Positions 28,036 to 36,101 of a stretch of DNA of 44,945 bases are shown piece after piece (position 1 is the stretch's first letter; each line of letters begins with the position of its first letter). Source of the stretch: Bacteroidales bacterium (GTDB lineage Bacteria > Bacteroidota > Bacteroidia > Bacteroidales > Muribaculaceae); contig JAUNNJ010000011.1 in the NCBI GenBank assembly GCA_030531495.1, positions 1-44,945 on the forward strand. Direction: 5' to 3'. The position numbers and the translations under genes are program-made. The notes beneath the pieces were generated by a model that saw only the letters and a list, made by a program, of their open reading frames with translations, did no database searches and was not told where the DNA came from.

Positions 28036-29571
28036 TTATTCCTCGCGACGCTTCCAGCCATTGCGGCGACCACGGATAATTGGGCGCTCGTTTTCCTTAC
28101 CAAGAGTTGGCTCCTGATGGCGAACCACCGACTGAGCGTGCTTCGAGCTGTGGAAAAATTCATTGCGGCCCATGCGCTCATCGTCGGAGCGACGTGGACG
28201 GTCGCCTTCACGGCGTGGAGCAAATTTGCGAGCAGGGCGATCACCGTCGCGACGGTCACCAAAACTGCGGCGAGGACGGTCATCATCGCGGCGAGGACGG
28301 CGGCTGCGAGGAGCGTCACCCGATTCACCATCGCGCTTCTTGAATGTTTCTTCGAAGCGAGGACGGCGCTGGCCACGGTCTTTGTCGGCAGCACGGAAGC
28401 CCTCGTTGCGGATGCTTCCGCCTTCGGCTTTCATCTCCTTGTAAGAGCCGTCGAAAATCTTGTATTCACGCAATTCGCATTCCAAGTCGCCATTGAGCAA
28501 TGGATAGTTGACAGAAGGACGCAGACCGATAAGGTCGGTGAGTTCGCCATAGGAAATCACCCATGCATCGTAGCCCTTGAACACGAATTTGAGTTTTTTG
28601 CCGATAGTGGCATAGAGTTCGTTGATATCTTGATATTTCAAGCGCTCGCCATAAGGAGGGTTGGTCACTACCACACCTTTTTCTGGAGCTTCTTCCCAGT
28701 CGGCGAGAGCACGCTGCTTCAGTTCAATCATCTTGCTCACGCCGGCGCTCTTGATATTGGATTCGGCGATGGCAATTGCCTGAACGGCGATATCGGAGCC
28801 ATAGATTTTGTGCTTGAATTCACGCTCTTGGCTGTCGTCGTTGTAGATAGAATCAAAGAGTTCTTCGTCGTAGTCGCTCCAGTTTTGGAAGGCGAAATCC
28901 TTGCGATACACACCAGGATTGATGTTGGCGGCAATCATAGCAGCTTCAATCAAGAAAGTGCCCGACCCACACATTGGGTCCACAAAGTTGCATTGGCCAT
29001 CCCAGCCGCTAAGCTTGATGATACCGGCAGCAAGCACTTCGTTGATAGGAGCCTCGGTTTGTGCCACACGCCAGCCGCGCTTATAGAGCGGTGTGCCTGA
29101 AGAGTCGAGTGAAATAGTCACCTCATCGGCAGAAATGTGCACATTGAGTACAAAGTCGGCCGCCGACACACGAATAGAAGGACGCTTGCCTTCCTTTTCC
29201 AGGAAATAGTCGACGATGGCATCTTTCACGCGATAGGTCACAAAGCGAGAATGACGGAACACATCGCTATACACAGTGGTGTCGATAGAGAAGGTTTTAT
29301 CGGTGCTCAAAACGGTGTCCCACTCAAACTTGCGGACCTGCTCGTAAAGGTCGTCGGCATCTGTTGAACGGAACTTATAGATTGGTTTGAGAATGCGCAG
29401 GGCTGTGCGACAGCAGAAATTGGCTTTATACATCGTTTCGAGATTACCCACAAACGACACCATACGCTTACCTTGGGTCACTTCTTGCGCCCCGAGGGCC
29501 TGCAGTTCGTCGCTCAACACACCTTCCAATCCCTGGAAAGTTTTGGCAACCATTTCAAAATTTTCACTCAT
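28036..29571 (-). CDS. THUMP-domain 23S rRNA (guanine-N2) methyltransferase, RlmL/RlmKL-like, with Arg-rich tail
   Basis: A SAM-dependent rRNA methyltransferase, 511 aa. The N-terminal THUMP domain covers about residues 5-160. The methyltransferase core follows with FVDPMCGSGTFLIEAAMIAAN near 215 (SAM-binding motif) and VVTNPPYGERL near 305 (catalytic motif). It therefore matches the RlmL family of N2-guanine methylases of 23S rRNA. From about residue 400 to the end is a basic low-complexity tail of repeated RPRR, RRDGDRP and RR.GDRPRRS units, likely to bind rRNA. It heads the gene row with purD 55 bases downstream. Promoter candidate at 29602-29634. Confidence 0.9.
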   Translation of the reverse strand: MSENFEMVAKTFQGLEGVLSDELQALGAQEVTQGKRMVSFVGNLETMYKANFCCRTALRILKPIYKFRSTDADDLYEQVRKFEWDTVLSTDKTFSIDTTVYSDVFRHSRFVTYRVKDAIVDYFLEKEGKRPSIRVSAADFVLNVHISADEVTISLDSSGTPLYKRGWRVAQTEAPINEVLAAGIIKLSGWDGQCNFVDPMCGSGTFLIEAAMIAANINPGVYRKDFAFQNWSDYDEELFDSIYNDDSQEREFKHKIYGSDIAVQAIAIAESNIKSAGVSKMIELKQRALADWEEAPEKGVVVTNPPYGERLKYQDINELYATIGKKLKFVFKGYDAWVISYGELTDLIGLRPSVNYPLLNGDLECELREYKIFDGSYKEMKAEGGSIRNEGFRAADKDRGQRRPRFEETFKKRDGESGDAPRSRRPRRDDDRPRRSFGDRRDGDRPARKFAPRREGDRPRRSDDERMGRNEFFHSSKHAQSVVRHQEPTLGKENERPIIRGRRNGWKRREE

Positions 29572-29601
29572 CGTTGTCTAATTATAATTTGAATTTTGGT
29601 G

Positions 29602-29634
29602 CAAAGTTAGTGATTTTCCGTCACTCACACCCAA
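29602..29634 (-). promoter_or_regulatory. Probable promoter of the rlmL-purD-pdxB row
   Basis: Minus strand TAACTTTG (29609-29602), a good -7 box, with TTGG 21 bases upstream (29634-29631) as a weak -33. It lies about 30 bases before ATG 29571. Confidence 0.5.
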
Positions 29635-29737
29635 TTTTCACCACCACAAAGCACCGAAAAAAACCATTTCCCCCACTCACCCCACCCATTTCCCCCACCC
29701 CTTCATCAAAACTCACACCCCCACACCCCCGCACATT

Positions 29738-29788
29738 CGGCAGAAAAAGTGTAAAGAATCCCCCAATACTCGGCAGAAAAAATGTAAA
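29738..29788. repeat. Two 18-bp direct repeats
   Basis: CGGCAGAAAAAGTGTAAA and CGGCAGAAAAAATGTAAA, 33 bases apart start to start. One difference. Confidence 0.7.
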
Positions 29789-30028
29789 ATACTTCTCTAT
29801 TATCCTGATAATGAATGGAAACCGAAATTCTACAAACTTTTCCACATTCTCCACCCAATATTCTTACGAATTAAAACCAACCAACACACAACCAAAACAC
29901 CAACTAAAATGTGTGAAGCACTTATGTATTAGCGCATAAGTATCTGTGGAGGTGTGTGGCAAAGTGTATCGAATCATAGCATAGCGTTATTGTTTTGGTT
30001 AATCTAACCCTTGAATGAAGCAAAAATA

Positions 30029-30094
30029 ATTCGTGAAAATTTGTGTGAATTTGTGGCCGCCTTTTCTACCACGAATCACACAAATTTCACGAAT
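30029..30094. repeat. Long imperfect inverted repeat (REP-like)
   Basis: ATTCGTGAAAATTTGTGTGAA at one end pairs with the reverse complement ending in ACAAATTTCACGAAT at the other, with a loop around GGCCGCCTTTTCTACC. Similar ATTCGTG fragments occur at 16530, so it may be a dispersed genomic repeat. Confidence 0.6.
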
Positions 30095-30156
30095 AAATTG
30101 CTTAAATCCGAGTGTGATTTTATCCAATAATTCACCAATTTTTGTGCTATGAATTA

Positions 30157-30293
30157 GCCAAATTTGGGATTTTTGTTCAAGTTTGGCTGATTTGTGGCAC
30201 GAAAATCTGCCAAATTCAGTGGTTTTGTTGTGAATTTGGCTACTTCTCGATGTGTGATTCGGCCAAATTTGGTGGTTTTATAGTGAGTTTGGC
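30157..30293. repeat. Three 32-bp palindromic units with GCCAAA/TTTGGC ends
   Basis: Units at 30157-30187, 30209-30240 and 30262-30293 share the form GCCAAATTyrGTGGTTTT...gaGTTTGGC. Each folds on its own. A fourth copy is at 33605-33636, beyond the two secreted genes. Confidence 0.8.
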
Positions 30294-30345
30294 TGATTCA
30301 TGGGTGTAAAAACGAGTCAAAACAAGAAGTGCTCACAGAATGTCT

Positions 30346-30657
30346 TTATTTTGGCAAGAGAATGTCGATATAGGGGTGCTGACTGTTAAGTTCGGGAGGA
30401 ATGAAGAGGCGACAGGTGCGAGGTGTAGGTTCGTGCTGTTGATACACTTCGGCAATGAAGTCGTAATCAAGAATGACAGAGATTCGTATCAGCCGCTCTA
30501 TGTCAATACTCTTGGAGCGGAAAATGTTATAGACAGTGGTGCGTTCTACATTGAGCTGTCGGGCAAACTCAGCAAACGACATACCTTGTGCCACCAATTG
30601 TTGTCTAATTAGTTCACCAATGTGGATTTGCCGCAAGTCGTTGTACGAAAAAAACAT
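30346..30657 (-). CDS. Small XRE-type helix-turn-helix DNA-binding protein
   Basis: From ATG 30657 a 103-aa protein (MFFSYNDLRQIHIGELIRQQ...). A helix-turn-helix is visible at about residues 25-45 (SFAEFARQLNVERTTVYNIF), followed by the conserved SIDIERLIRISVILDYDFIAEVY stretch that is common to a family of short Bacteroidetes XRE-like regulators. A longer frame from GTG 30774 (142 aa) adds residues that do not look conserved. The promoter candidate at 30936-30965 would give a leader of some 270 bases. It is divergent from the two secreted genes on the plus strand and could regulate them; that is inference. Confidence 0.8.
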   Translation of the reverse strand: MFFSYNDLRQIHIGELIRQQLVAQGMSFAEFARQLNVERTTVYNIFRSKSIDIERLIRISVILDYDFIAEVYQQHEPTPRTCRLFIPPELNSQHPYIDILLPK

Positions 30658-31117
30658 AAAGCGTGAAATCTTTAGCTGCCCAGTAGCTTCTCCGAGGCTT
30701 CTCGCATTGCCCTTTGAAACCATTCCGGGCAACGCAGATGTCCACGCTCGTATATGCAGTATGTTTCCGAGCACAAGGGTGACGGAGAACAGATTTATGC
30801 ATACAACTGTGGCATCTACTGCTGCCGATTCTTGGTTTCAAAGTCAAAATTTTGCGAGAATTTCGGAGAAACAAGAATAAGCGTTGAGTAAACGCAACTA
30901 TTTTTGTATGATGACAATTTGCCATCATTCCGATACAAAGATACTAATAATCTTTTATAAAGAAACCTGTGCGTTTCTTTTTTGCATTTTTTAATGACTG
31001 TGGAATATTTCCACCCATACCGTGGACATCTTTCACAACAAACACCTCATTACAACAATTTTATGTCTTAATTTTACCATACCGAATATGTATGTGAAAT
31101 TTAAAACTATACTCACA
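30658..31117. other. Gap between the HTH gene and the PDZ protein gene
   Basis: No gene apparent. Contains the candidate HTH promoter (30936-30965) and a small hairpin AAAGAAAC/GTTTCTTT (about 30960-30981) followed by T on the plus strand. No plus-strand promoter for the secreted genes was recognised with confidence. Confidence 0.4.
30936..30965 (-). promoter_or_regulatory. Possible promoter of the HTH gene
   Basis: Minus strand TATCTTTG (30943-30936) with TTTC (30965-30962) 18 bases upstream. The -7 box is good, the -33 imperfect. Confidence 0.4.
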
Positions 31118-32629
31118 ATGAAAAAATCTCTATTTTATTTATGTGTACTCATATGCACAATGCAAACAGCCTTTTCACAAAGTCTGCCTGAAAACTGTTA
31201 TCCTGTCATTGCTCTTGGATATTTAAAAAACTACAACCCTGACAAACTGACGGTTCGCTCTGCCTATAATTACGTCCGTATGCAACATATAAATACGGAT
31301 GCTGATGCCGATGACGATAACTCTCTTCTATGTCCTTACGATTACATCATATCAATCAATGGAAAGGCTGCAGAAAGCTATGCAAGCGCAGAAGAGGCAA
31401 TGCTCGCGGCTTCAGTTCCAGGAACCGATGGCAGAGTGGAAATAGAATACCACTCAATGCGGAAGAATAAAAACTATCATTGGTCGTATGTTCCATATAA
31501 TGTGCAGACGATAGGTATGGATGAACTTGGGCTCTATGGGGAAGGCTATCAAGCTACAAATTTGGCACGTCTTGCATATATTGATGGAAAGGCAATGTCA
31601 ATACGTACCGACAACTCTGTTTCTGACTGGAGCAAGTATCGCCGTATAGCATTTCAACCAACCTCTAACGATCCACTTCTTGAAAAAGAATACTTCAAAA
31701 TCGCATGGAATGAACTTGACTGGAGTGGTTTCCCTTTAATATATGATGAAGAAAATCCCGATCTCATTGTCACAATTGCCATAGATGAAGACTTGCAAGT
31801 GGAGTCAACATATGTGCCTCAGACCACTCAATATATGGATAACGGTTCAAATTCCTATATTTACAAGAGCGGCAAAAACATTTATGTGAATTCTTTCAAA
31901 AAACCCGCAAAAAAAGTTACATCAGGTGGATATACTCATCGCGAATATTTGCAAAATCACTTTATAGAGCTGACAATTCTTGATGCAAAGAAAATGAAAG
32001 ACCCGAATCAAAAAGTCCCTCCAGTAGTTTGGCAACTACGTTACAAGACAACCCATGTACGCCCTTTGTCACTTAAGACGGCTGCTTACCATGTGCTTGC
32101 AGGGTGTCGCGCTTTTCCTGGCGTGAATGTTGGTAGAGATGTGGTGATGGCGTGGAGTGGCATCTGTTGGGAGCCTCAAACGAAAAAATCAATTATCAGT
32201 TATATATATAAAAATAGTCCAGCGGAAAAATTAGGGCTTCAGGTAGGAGATGAAATTCTTAAAATAGATGGCAAAAAAAGCATCGACTTTTGTGTCACAT
32301 CATCATGCGATGGTGAAGATTCCCACACTTCTAAGTTTTCAGAACGCAGCTTGAGCTTTAAAAACCAGTCATGGTATATGATGCTTAAAGACGCTTTTAT
32401 ATGCCCATTTGTGGATTATAATTTGTTTAGACTTCCAGAAGTGAAATTCTATACACAAGAACGCTACACAAACGAGTTCTTTGTCAGTTTTGCCCCAGAC
32501 GTGTTCAAGCCAAACTCAATACATGAAATAGAAATAAAGCGTAATGGTAAAAAGATGAAACTAAAAGGGGTTCTCTATGCGGCCGCAACTTTTGATATGT
32601 CAACACAAAGACTGCGCAGCGCCGAGTAA
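31118..32629 (+). CDS. Secreted/periplasmic PDZ-domain protein
   Basis: From ATG 31118 a 503-aa protein with signal peptide MKKSLFYLCVLICTMQTAFSQ; the longer frame from 31022 is not needed. Two PDZ-like segments can be seen: DYIISINGKAAESYASAEEA near residue 80 and SIISYIYKNSPAEKLGLQVGDEILKIDGKKSID near 365-395, the latter a textbook PDZ with ligand-binding loop. Between them (about 170-330) lies a beta-rich region with PDLIVTIAIDEDLQ and VPPVVWQLRYK that recalls DUF4136-type lipoprotein domains. No protease domain is present. It is followed 65 bases later by another secreted protein on the same strand, likely cotranscribed. Confidence 0.8.
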   Translation: MKKSLFYLCVLICTMQTAFSQSLPENCYPVIALGYLKNYNPDKLTVRSAYNYVRMQHINTDADADDDNSLLCPYDYIISINGKAAESYASAEEAMLAASVPGTDGRVEIEYHSMRKNKNYHWSYVPYNVQTIGMDELGLYGEGYQATNLARLAYIDGKAMSIRTDNSVSDWSKYRRIAFQPTSNDPLLEKEYFKIAWNELDWSGFPLIYDEENPDLIVTIAIDEDLQVESTYVPQTTQYMDNGSNSYIYKSGKNIYVNSFKKPAKKVTSGGYTHREYLQNHFIELTILDAKKMKDPNQKVPPVVWQLRYKTTHVRPLSLKTAAYHVLAGCRAFPGVNVGRDVVMAWSGICWEPQTKKSIISYIYKNSPAEKLGLQVGDEILKIDGKKSIDFCVTSSCDGEDSHTSKFSERSLSFKNQSWYMMLKDAFICPFVDYNLFRLPEVKFYTQERYTNEFFVSFAPDVFKPNSIHEIEIKRNGKKMKLKGVLYAAATFDMSTQRLRSAE

Positions 32630-32694
32630 CAGGGATAGTGCTATAGGTTAAAAGGTTTTATGTCAAAAAAAATAATATCAAAAAATAAGAACTT

Positions 32695-33573
32695 ATGTTA
32701 CGAAAAAAATGCATTTTATTAGTGGTAATGGTTGCGTTATTGGCCGTTGTTAATGCCAATGCAGAGAGTACGATGACGTTTGTTGCAGGAGGTGATGTGT
32801 GTACTCCTATGACGGTAACTGTAGGTGGGAGTTCCTATACTGTGTATTCTTCTTTAACCATTGGCAGTGTTAGCGGTACGGTTAGAGCCGTGGACTGTAG
32901 AGGACATAAACTTACTTACTCTTATTCACACCGAGGTAATTCCTACGATTTTGCTGACACCTACACTTTTCAAATGGCTTATGACCCCGATTATGATAGT
33001 TCCAGTTCTTCTGACAGCTATGGTTCATCGGGCAATTATGGATCTTCCGATAACATGGACAACTTGGGAAGAAGTGTGGGAAATGGTGTTTGTAACCTGT
33101 TGTTTGGCTTAGGAGGTGGTGCTGAAGGTGAGGCATATCCTTCACTTCAAGCCCTAATTGGATTCTCGCGTTGTTATGGACAGAACTTACGCCTTCGCTA
33201 TACTGGCAGTGGATGTAATGTGTATGGCAGCATTGGTAAAGATTGGGTTTGCGATAGCGAATTTGGGGACCGAATTTTATGGAATGCGGGTATAGGTTCC
33301 TATTTTGCCTTTGGTCCTGGTTCAGACCCTTCTATGGATATTGCAGCAGGTCTTTCTTGTGGACAACTTGCCCAATATGAAAAAATAAGTCTAATGATTG
33401 ATGTTGATTACACTTTTTGGATTGGTCGATGGCGTAGAGTTGGCCTGTTTGCTGGAGGAAGTTTTGGTTGGGGTGACTTCGGACAAGTTTTTAATTCCGA
33501 CGAGACTGAAAATATGGGCAAATTCGCATGGAGTTTAGAAGCTGGTTTTGTTTTAAGACTAGCGAATTTTTAA
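32695..33573 (+). CDS. Secreted or outer-membrane protein of unknown function
   Basis: A 292-aa protein with signal peptide MLRKKCILLVVMVALLAVVNANA. A serine/tyrosine-rich segment (SSSSSDSYGSSGNYGSSDN near 105-120) is followed by a glycine-rich linker and a C-terminal part of alternating aromatic and glycine residues: LRLRYTGSGCNVYGS, SYFAFGPGSDP and VGLFAGGSFGWGDFG, ending FVLRLANF. These look like beta strands of a small outer-membrane barrel. No family recognised. Downstream of the PDZ gene and before the fourth 32-bp palindrome. Confidence 0.75.
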   Translation: MLRKKCILLVVMVALLAVVNANAESTMTFVAGGDVCTPMTVTVGGSSYTVYSSLTIGSVSGTVRAVDCRGHKLTYSYSHRGNSYDFADTYTFQMAYDPDYDSSSSSDSYGSSGNYGSSDNMDNLGRSVGNGVCNLLFGLGGGAEGEAYPSLQALIGFSRCYGQNLRLRYTGSGCNVYGSIGKDWVCDSEFGDRILWNAGIGSYFAFGPGSDPSMDIAAGLSCGQLAQYEKISLMIDVDYTFWIGRWRRVGLFAGGSFGWGDFGQVFNSDETENMGKFAWSLEAGFVLRLANF

Positions 33574-33604
33574 AAAAAGATTTCTGTATTAATATATGAA
33601 AATA

Positions 33605-33636
33605 GCCAAACTTGGTGCTTTTGGGTCAAGTTTGGC
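33605..33636. repeat. Fourth 32-bp palindromic unit, between convergent genes
   Basis: GCCAAACTTGGTGCTTTTGGG...AGTTTGGC, same family as 30157-30293. It lies between the convergent secreted gene and the dipeptidyl peptidase gene and may act as a two-way terminator. Confidence 0.75.
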
Positions 33637-33669
33637 TATTTCTTTGTGGGGGTATGTTTGCTTTCGCGA

Positions 33670-35841
33670 TTATTTCAGGTAATCGTCGAAATAGCGGGTG
33701 ATGCGCTCGTGCAGGTGCACGCTTTGGTGGCCTCGCATGTTGTGGGGCTCGCCTGGATACACGAAGAAGTCGGGTTGCGTGCCGGCAGCGATACATGCTT
33801 TCAGGAACGAGTAGGCGTGTTGTGGAAGCACCACTGGGTCGTTCAAGCCTTGAATAATCTGCAAGCGGCCTTTCAAGTCTTTTGCCTTGTGGATAAGGCT
33901 TGTTTTTTCGTAGCCCTCCGGATTGAGTTCGGGGGTGCTCATATAGCGCTCGCCATACATCACTTCGTACCATTTCCAGTCGATGACAGGACCGCCTGCC
34001 ACGCCCACCTTAAACACGTCGGGATAGTTGGTCATCAGGCTGATGGTCATAAAGCCTCCAAAACTCCAGCCATGAACACCCAGACGATCCATGTCGATGA
34101 AAGGCTGCGTACGCAAGAAGTCGACACCCTTCATTTGGTCTTGCATCTCAATCTGCCCGAGTTGGCCATAAGTGGCGAGGCCAAATTCGCGACCACGACG
34201 GTTGCTGCCGCGGTTGTCGAGAATGAATAGCACATAGCCTCGCTGAGCCATGTAGGTTTCCCAACTGCGGCTGCGCCAATGCCAACCGGCTTCCACATTG
34301 CGAGTGTGTGGGCCGCCGTAGACATACACGATGGTAGGATATTTCTTGGTTTCGTCGAAATCTGGCGGAAGCACCATGCGAAAATAGAGGTCGGTGGTGT
34401 CGTCGGCAGCCTTGATGGTGCCGCACAAATACTCCGGCACGGCATAGCCCTTCCATGGGTTTTCGGCAGTGAAGAAACGAACAGCCTTGGCTGTGGCGGT
34501 GTTCAAAATGTCGATGTTGCGAGGCACATTGGGCTCTTGATACCAATCCACGGCATAAACGCCGCTTTCGCTCAACGAGCAACTGTGAACGCCCTTGCCG
34601 TCGGCATCCACGCGGGTGCGCTTGCCAGTGGCCACATCCACGCGGAAAATATTGTTTTGCAAATCGCCAGCCTCGGTGCTTTCTATCACCACTGCACGAT
34701 TTTTGGTGTCGAATCCCACAAAATTGGTCACTTCCCAACTGCCACTGGTGAGAGGCTTCACGAAATTGCCATTCGCCTCATAGAGGTAGAGGTGGTTGAA
34801 GCCGTCTTTTTCACTCTGCATAATGTATTTATTGGCATCCCAAGGCAAGAACTGAAGCGGAGCACCGGGTTCAATGTATTTTGGGTGTGACTCGTGATAG
34901 AGTTCGGCTATCTGCTCGCCAGTGGTGGCATCATAGCTCACCATGTGCATGTCGTTCTGTGCACGATTCATCTGCTGCACATAGATGGTTTTGCCATCAG
35001 GATTCCAAGTAATGCCACAGAAATAACGGTTGGTAGGGTCGCCCGCCTTCAGATACACGATGGTGCCCTTCGCCACATCGTAAACGCCTATGGTCACAAG
35101 GTGAGAAGTCTGCCCTGCCATTGGGTACTTCTCGGGAGCAGGAGTGGCCATGCGGTGAGTGGAGTCGGTGATTTCTGGCACGGTGATGAGTGGATAGTCG
35201 GCCACCATGCTCTGGTCCATACGGTAGAAGGCCAACTTCGTGCCGGCGGGATTCCAGAACAAGCCACCGGCGATGCCAAACTCGTTGCGGTGCACGCTTT
35301 GGCCATACACGATGTCGGGCGAGCCATCTTTGGTCACACGCATCAAGCCACCTTCGCCATCACGCACATAGAGATTGTCGCCATCCACGAAAGCCACTGC
35401 ACGGCTTCTCTTGTTCCATTCTGAAGCCTGCGTTTCCTTTGAGCGGTCTTGACTCCACTCCACCTTCTGATTGCGGAAATTCACAAGCACACGTTGCGCC
35501 CCAGTATAGGCAAGGGCAAGGCTCTTGTCGGCGTATGGGAACGAGATGCCGCGAAGCGAACGAAACGATTCGCCCAATTCGCCCCACTCGCGAAACTCTT
35601 TGAGTGTGAACAACTTTTTCTCCTTCCCTGTGTTCACATCCACCAGGGTGCAAACCGAATCGGTGGCATGCACCAACTTGTCGCCCCACCAGTAGAGCGT
35701 TTGATTTTTTGGAATCATCTGGCGATAATTCTTGCCACCAAAGTTCAAGTCTTCAAGCGTGAACTGCTTTTGGCCCATCGCAGATGAAGCCATTAAGATA
35801 ACCGCTGCCGAGAAAAGGCAACGCAAAATTCGAGATGTCAT
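33670..35841 (-). CDS. Dipeptidyl peptidase IV-like serine protease (S9B), exported
   Basis: Removes N-terminal dipeptides, usually after proline; 723 aa. Signal peptide MTSRILRCLFSAAVILMASSAMGQ. Residues about 30-470 form the DPP4 N-terminal beta-propeller. The C-terminal alpha/beta hydrolase starts near 490 with YPTIVYVYGGPHTRNVEAGW. Nucleophile in GVHGWSFGGFMT near 590, aspartate in IQGLNDPVV near 670 and histidine in GEPHNMRG near 700; the triad is complete. It is a common periplasmic peptidase in Bacteroidales that use peptides. Single gene with promoter at 35903-35934. Confidence 0.95.
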   Translation of the reverse strand: MTSRILRCLFSAAVILMASSAMGQKQFTLEDLNFGGKNYRQMIPKNQTLYWWGDKLVHATDSVCTLVDVNTGKEKKLFTLKEFREWGELGESFRSLRGISFPYADKSLALAYTGAQRVLVNFRNQKVEWSQDRSKETQASEWNKRSRAVAFVDGDNLYVRDGEGGLMRVTKDGSPDIVYGQSVHRNEFGIAGGLFWNPAGTKLAFYRMDQSMVADYPLITVPEITDSTHRMATPAPEKYPMAGQTSHLVTIGVYDVAKGTIVYLKAGDPTNRYFCGITWNPDGKTIYVQQMNRAQNDMHMVSYDATTGEQIAELYHESHPKYIEPGAPLQFLPWDANKYIMQSEKDGFNHLYLYEANGNFVKPLTSGSWEVTNFVGFDTKNRAVVIESTEAGDLQNNIFRVDVATGKRTRVDADGKGVHSCSLSESGVYAVDWYQEPNVPRNIDILNTATAKAVRFFTAENPWKGYAVPEYLCGTIKAADDTTDLYFRMVLPPDFDETKKYPTIVYVYGGPHTRNVEAGWHWRSRSWETYMAQRGYVLFILDNRGSNRRGREFGLATYGQLGQIEMQDQMKGVDFLRTQPFIDMDRLGVHGWSFGGFMTISLMTNYPDVFKVGVAGGPVIDWKWYEVMYGERYMSTPELNPEGYEKTSLIHKAKDLKGRLQIIQGLNDPVVLPQHAYSFLKACIAAGTQPDFFVYPGEPHNMRGHQSVHLHERITRYFDDYLK

Positions 35842-35902
35842 ATTTTTCTATCTATAATAATATTGTGTTGGCGGAGCGAGGCCGAAACCTCGGTTTCCTC
35901 TA

Positions 35903-35934
35903 CAAAATTAATGATTTTCCCTCATCCCCACAAC
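35903..35934 (-). promoter_or_regulatory. Probable promoter of the dipeptidyl peptidase gene
   Basis: Minus strand GTTG (35934-35931), 20-base spacer, TAATTTTG (35910-35903), about 62 bases before the start ATG. Confidence 0.6.
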
Positions 35935-35963
35935 CTCAGAAAACTCCAACCCCAACCCTTGCC

Positions 35964-36055
35964 TTGTCGGAATCTGGGGTAAAAGTAGCACTTTCCGACA
36001 AAAAACGTGGGTAAAATTTGTCGGAATCTGTGGTTTTTACCCCACTTTCCGACAA
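35964..36055. repeat. Pair of 38-bp palindromes, left side of the ATPase gene
   Basis: Two units (35964-36001, 36018-36055), each running TTGTCGGAATCTG ... ACTTTCCGACAA. A near copy of the whole pair is at 37592-37683. Confidence 0.85.
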
Positions 36056-36101
36056 AAACGTGCTTTGAGACATCCTTATTTTGATGCGGGAGAAAAAATA
36101 C

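Larger units (their letters stand above)
29572..30345. other. Repeat-rich gap before the small HTH gene
   Basis: No credible gene. Contents in order: the rlmL promoter (29602-29634); two 18-bp direct repeats of CGGCAGAAAAArTGTAAA (29738-29755, 29771-29788); a long inverted repeat (30029-30094); and three copies of a 32-bp palindromic unit (30157-30293). The open frames here are C- or T-rich. Confidence 0.6.

Noticed and set aside
28000..29100. 366-codon plus-strand frame opposite the rlmL-like gene
   Set aside because: Reads as the complement of conserved THUMP-methyltransferase codons, without its own pattern.
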